Assembly (NCBI GenBank): GCA_022839105.1 | Contig: JALHDH010000137.1 | Location: 1 to 7,415 of the forward strand | Origin: a bacterium | GTDB taxonomy: Bacteria; Vulcanimicrobiota; Xenobia; Xenobiales; Xenobiaceae | DNA: 7,415 nucleotides | Reading direction: 5' to 3' | Shown here: positions 5,434 to 7,415 of the stretch, in pieces | Layout of the letters: each line of letters begins with the position of its first letter | Position numbering within the stretch: position 1 is the stretch's first letter | Made by a program: the position numbers and the translations under genes | Notes under the pieces: generated by a model | Databases searched by the model: none | The model's input: the letters and a program-made list of their open reading frames with translations, nothing else | What the model was told of the DNA's origin: nothing

Positions 5434-7082
5434 CCGGGCGGACCGGGCTCTCTTATGAGGAGATTGCCGCCTTCATCGCCGGCAATCCCCTGTTCTATTC
5501 CCTTCCCCGCCCCGTGGTCCAGTCCATCGCCGAGAAGTTCCAGGTCCGCCGCTTCGAACCCGAGGAGATCATCGTCCGGGAAGGGGAGCCCGGGGATTCC
5601 TTCTACCTGATCCGCGAGGGCCACGTGCACGTGGTGAAGTACCTCGAAGGCCGCGAACTGGTCCTGGCCGAGCTGGGCCTGGGCGAAGGCTTCGGCGAGA
5701 TGGCCCTGTTGATCGACCAGCCCCGCTCGGCCACCATCAAGGCCCTCGACCAGGTCGAGACCCTGGTCCTGATGCGGGACGACTTCACCGTCCTGTACCG
5801 CCGATTGCCCGACCTGGCCGTGCAGATGAACAAGCTTCTCGAGCAACGGGTCTCGCTCTTGGAGTCCGAAGAGAGCCAGGGCCGCGAGCAGGAGAAGTTC
5901 ACCTCCGGACGACGCCTGGAGCTGGACTACTCCTACCTCGACCTGCTGATGAAGCTCAACGAGGCGGCCGGTGGCCACGAACAGGTGGAGCACTGCAAGG
6001 AAGTAGGCCAGTTGGCCCGCGAGATGAGCAAGATGCTCTGCCCGATGGTCTCCGAGGAGATCCTCTTCGCGGGCTATCTCCACGAGATCGGGAAGGTCTC
6101 TCTTTCGCGCGAGTTGATCCTCAAGGAGCGTCAGGGCTTCCCTCTGACTCCCGAAGAGCGCGAGAAGTTCGACCACGTCTTCGAGATGGCCGTGGACATC
6201 CTGGCTCCCAACAGGACCCTCCACGAGAGCATCGGCTTCTTGCGCTTCCTGGGCTGCAAGGATTACCGCGAGATGCCCCTGGAAGCCCAGATCCTCAAGG
6301 TGGCCGACGACTACCTCGAGCGGCGCTCTCCGAACTATCGCAACCTCAGCGAGGAGGAATCCCTGGCCCAGATCCATGCCGGGGCCGGAAACCTCTACCA
6401 TCCCCGGGCCATCGCCGCCCTGGAGAAGAACGTCGGGAAGTACAAGGACCTGCGGGTCGAGGCCCAGCTCAACGTCATGCGGATGATGGTGATCGCGCTC
6501 GACCGCAAGGACAACTACACCTGGCGCCACTCGATGGATGTCCGCAACATGGGCCTGCGCCTGACCCACGCCCTGGGACTCGGGCGCAAGGAGCAGGAAT
6601 ACATGCGAATCGGGGCGGAACTCCACGATGTCGGCAAGATCTTCATCGACGAGAAGATCCTCAACGCTCCCCGGAAGCTCACCCCCGAGGAGTTCGAGAT
6701 CATGAAGACCCACGCCGCCCGGTCTGCCGACTTCTTCGCAGACATCCTGGGCATGGACGAGTTGACCGCGATCGTCCGGGCCCACCACGAGAAGTTCAAT
6801 GGCCAGGGCTATCCGGACGGTCTGGCCGGCGAAGAGATCCCATACCTCGCCCGGGTCATGGCCATTGCCGACGTGTGGAGCGCCCTGACCACACCCCGGG
6901 TCTATCGCGTCGATGCCTCGGGGAAGAGCAAGGCCTTCACCCCTGAAAAGGCCCTCTCGATCATGGAGGAGATGGCCGATGGACACTTCGATCCGGAAAT
7001 CTTTCCGGTCTTCCAGGAGATCGTGCAAGGCATGATCGAACGGGGTGAGAGCTGCGCATGGGACGAGGAGAGCCCGGTGTAG
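5430..7082 (+). CDS. cNMP-binding / degenerate HD / HD-GYP c-di-GMP phosphodiesterase
   Basis: A predicted cytoplasmic enzyme hydrolysing c-di-GMP under cyclic-mononucleotide control. The N-terminal cNMP domain (about residues 18-140) has a complete phosphate-binding cassette, FGEMALLIDQPRSATIKA, with Glu90 for ribose and Arg99-Ser100 for phosphate. A first HD-like domain (about 165-335) keeps His188, His218 and His249, but HD is HE (Glu219) and the HHE and GYP motifs are missing. The second domain (about 340-535) is an intact HD-GYP: His367, LHDVGK (His399-Asp400), KTH (His428), HHE (452-454) and GQGYPDG (GYP at 460-462), then ADVWSALT and HFDPE. The start is GTG 5430, overlapping the cyclase stop, with GGGAGG (5418-5423) six bases upstream. 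Coupling to the cyclase gene strongly suggests that the cyclase product is its ligand. HD-GYP activity on c-di-GMP is family knowledge; activation versus inhibition cannot be read from sequence. Confidence 0.93.
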   Translation: MTGRTGLSYEEIAAFIAGNPLFYSLPRPVVQSIAEKFQVRRFEPEEIIVREGEPGDSFYLIREGHVHVVKYLEGRELVLAELGLGEGFGEMALLIDQPRSATIKALDQVETLVLMRDDFTVLYRRLPDLAVQMNKLLEQRVSLLESEESQGREQEKFTSGRRLELDYSYLDLLMKLNEAAGGHEQVEHCKEVGQLAREMSKMLCPMVSEEILFAGYLHEIGKVSLSRELILKERQGFPLTPEEREKFDHVFEMAVDILAPNRTLHESIGFLRFLGCKDYREMPLEAQILKVADDYLERRSPNYRNLSEEESLAQIHAGAGNLYHPRAIAALEKNVGKYKDLRVEAQLNVMRMMVIALDRKDNYTWRHSMDVRNMGLRLTHALGLGRKEQEYMRIGAELHDVGKIFIDEKILNAPRKLTPEEFEIMKTHAARSADFFADILGMDELTAIVRAHHEKFNGQGYPDGLAGEEIPYLARVMAIADVWSALTTPRVYRVDASGKSKAFTPEKALSIMEEMADGHFDPEIFPVFQEIVQGMIERGESCAWDEESPV

Positions 7083-7105
7083 ACCCGAGCCCGGAGGACT
7101 CGTCC

Positions 7106-7133
7106 GGCCCTTGCCTTTGCCGAGGCCGGGGCC
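7106..7133 (+). other. Stem-loop between the HD-GYP and PilB-type genes
   Basis: GGCCC (7106-7110) pairs with GGGCC (7129-7133), and GCCT (7113-7116) pairs with AGGC (7123-7126) around a six-base loop. Between them is a 2x2 internal loop that could hold a T-G wobble. This fills the centre of the 78-base gap and ends 9 bases before the AAGGGGAG ribosome site of the next gene. It lacks a downstream T-run, so Rho-independent termination is doubtful. It may separate expression of the signalling genes from the pilus genes. Confidence 0.35.
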
Positions 7134-7160
7134 AGTTCAAGCAAGGGGAGAACAGCACAG

Positions 7161-7415
7161 ATGGAACCCACCGAACTGGTGGTCACGACCGCCGGCCAGG
7201 AGACCGACGAGCAGCTCCAGGAAAAGGCCAAGCGGATGCGGGTCAAGTTCGTCAACCTGGGCGGACTGGAGATCGACCCCGAGGTCGGGCAGATCATCCC
7301 CGAGGCCATGGCCCGTCGCTACAACCTGGTCTGCATCGGCAAGCTGGAGAAGAGGGTGACCCTGGCCATGGCCGACCCTCTGGACGTCTTCGCCATCGAC
7401 GACATCAAGTTCCGC
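7161..7415 (+). CDS. pilB: PilB/GspE-type assembly ATPase, N-terminal part (3' truncated by window)
   Basis: The secretion-ATPase superfamily powers type IV pilus extension or type II secretion from the cytoplasmic face of the inner membrane. Only the first 85 codons are visible, running open to the window edge. Residues about 28-85 match the GspE N-terminal domain: VKFVNLGGLEIDPEVGQIIP, EAMARRYNLV, and VTLAMADPLDVFAIDDIKF. The start at ATG 7161 is well supported: AAGGGGAG (7143-7150) lies 10 bases upstream, and the in-frame stop at 7080-7082 is followed by no other ATG, GTG or TTG. This start leaves only about 27 residues before the conserved block, so the usual leading repeats with RLGxxL motifs that bind c-di-GMP in MshE-type proteins are absent. 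PilB is preferred over GspE on overall look only; the catalytic Walker motifs lie outside the window. Confidence 0.82.
   Translation, partial: MEPTELVVTTAGQETDEQLQEKAKRMRVKFVNLGGLEIDPEVGQIIPEAMARRYNLVCIGKLEKRVTLAMADPLDVFAIDDIKFR

Noticed and set aside
5621..5634. A perfect 14-base palindrome, CCACGTGCACGTGG
   Set aside because: It lies inside the conserved cNMP-domain coding sequence (His-Val-His-Val), where codon choice explains it; there is no promoter context.
5382..7028. A 548-codon open frame on the minus strand opposite the HD-GYP gene
   Set aside because: It is the mirror of a GC-rich coding frame with strong third-position G/C. Its product is low-complexity (Leu/Val/Asp/Gly/His-rich) with no recognisable domain, whereas the plus strand has full motifs.
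7045..7359. A plus-strand open frame overlapping the end of the HD-GYP gene and the start of the PilB-type gene
   Set aside because: Its product is Arg/Pro/Ser-rich shadow sequence, and the overlapping frame from 7161 matches the GspE N-terminal domain clearly.

Overview
This window comes from a GC-rich bacterium with purine-rich Shine-Dalgarno sites. It encodes a secreted FecR-domain protein, a CHASE2 cyclase and the start of a type IV pilus (or type II secretion) ATPase. These suggest a diderm with surface motility or secretion machinery. I cannot name the phylum; a SigB-type partner-switching module beside type IV pilus genes occurs in several high-GC lineages, for example Acidobacteria- or Myxococcota-like groups and various uncultured phyla. 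All seven genes lie on the + strand. No tRNA, rRNA, CRISPR, insertion sequence or attachment site was seen, and no gap between genes exceeds 150 bases.

Region 1 (1-1471) is a partner-switching stress module: a 5'-truncated STAS anti-sigma antagonist, an RsbW/SpoIIAB-like anti-sigma protein, and a SigB/SigF-type sigma factor. The three overlap and are probably translationally coupled. The STAS phospho-serine is kept, but the ATP-binding motifs of the anti-sigma protein are badly eroded. Region 2 (1582-2175) is a LexA homologue. Its DNA-binding domain and Ala-Gly cleavage site are intact, but both residues of the self-cleavage dyad appear replaced (Ser by Asn, Lys by Ser).

Region 3 (2322-7082) looks like a signalling relay: a secreted FecR-domain protein, a CHASE2 membrane nucleotide cyclase with unusual substrate-specifying residues, and a cytoplasmic protein joining a cyclic-nucleotide-binding domain, a degenerate HD domain and an intact HD-GYP c-di-GMP phosphodiesterase. 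The last two genes overlap by 4 bases. Region 4 (7161 to the end) is the start of a PilB/GspE-type ATPase that lacks the usual N-terminal c-di-GMP-binding repeats.

The working model is inference. A periplasmic signal sensed by FecR/CHASE2 would be turned into cAMP or, given the acidic/small specificity pair, possibly cGMP. That nucleotide would bind the cNMP domain and set HD-GYP activity, linking a cyclic mononucleotide to c-di-GMP and perhaps to pilus function. A second theme is regulators that keep their fold and binding surfaces but have lost catalytic residues (anti-sigma kinase, LexA peptidase, first HD domain).
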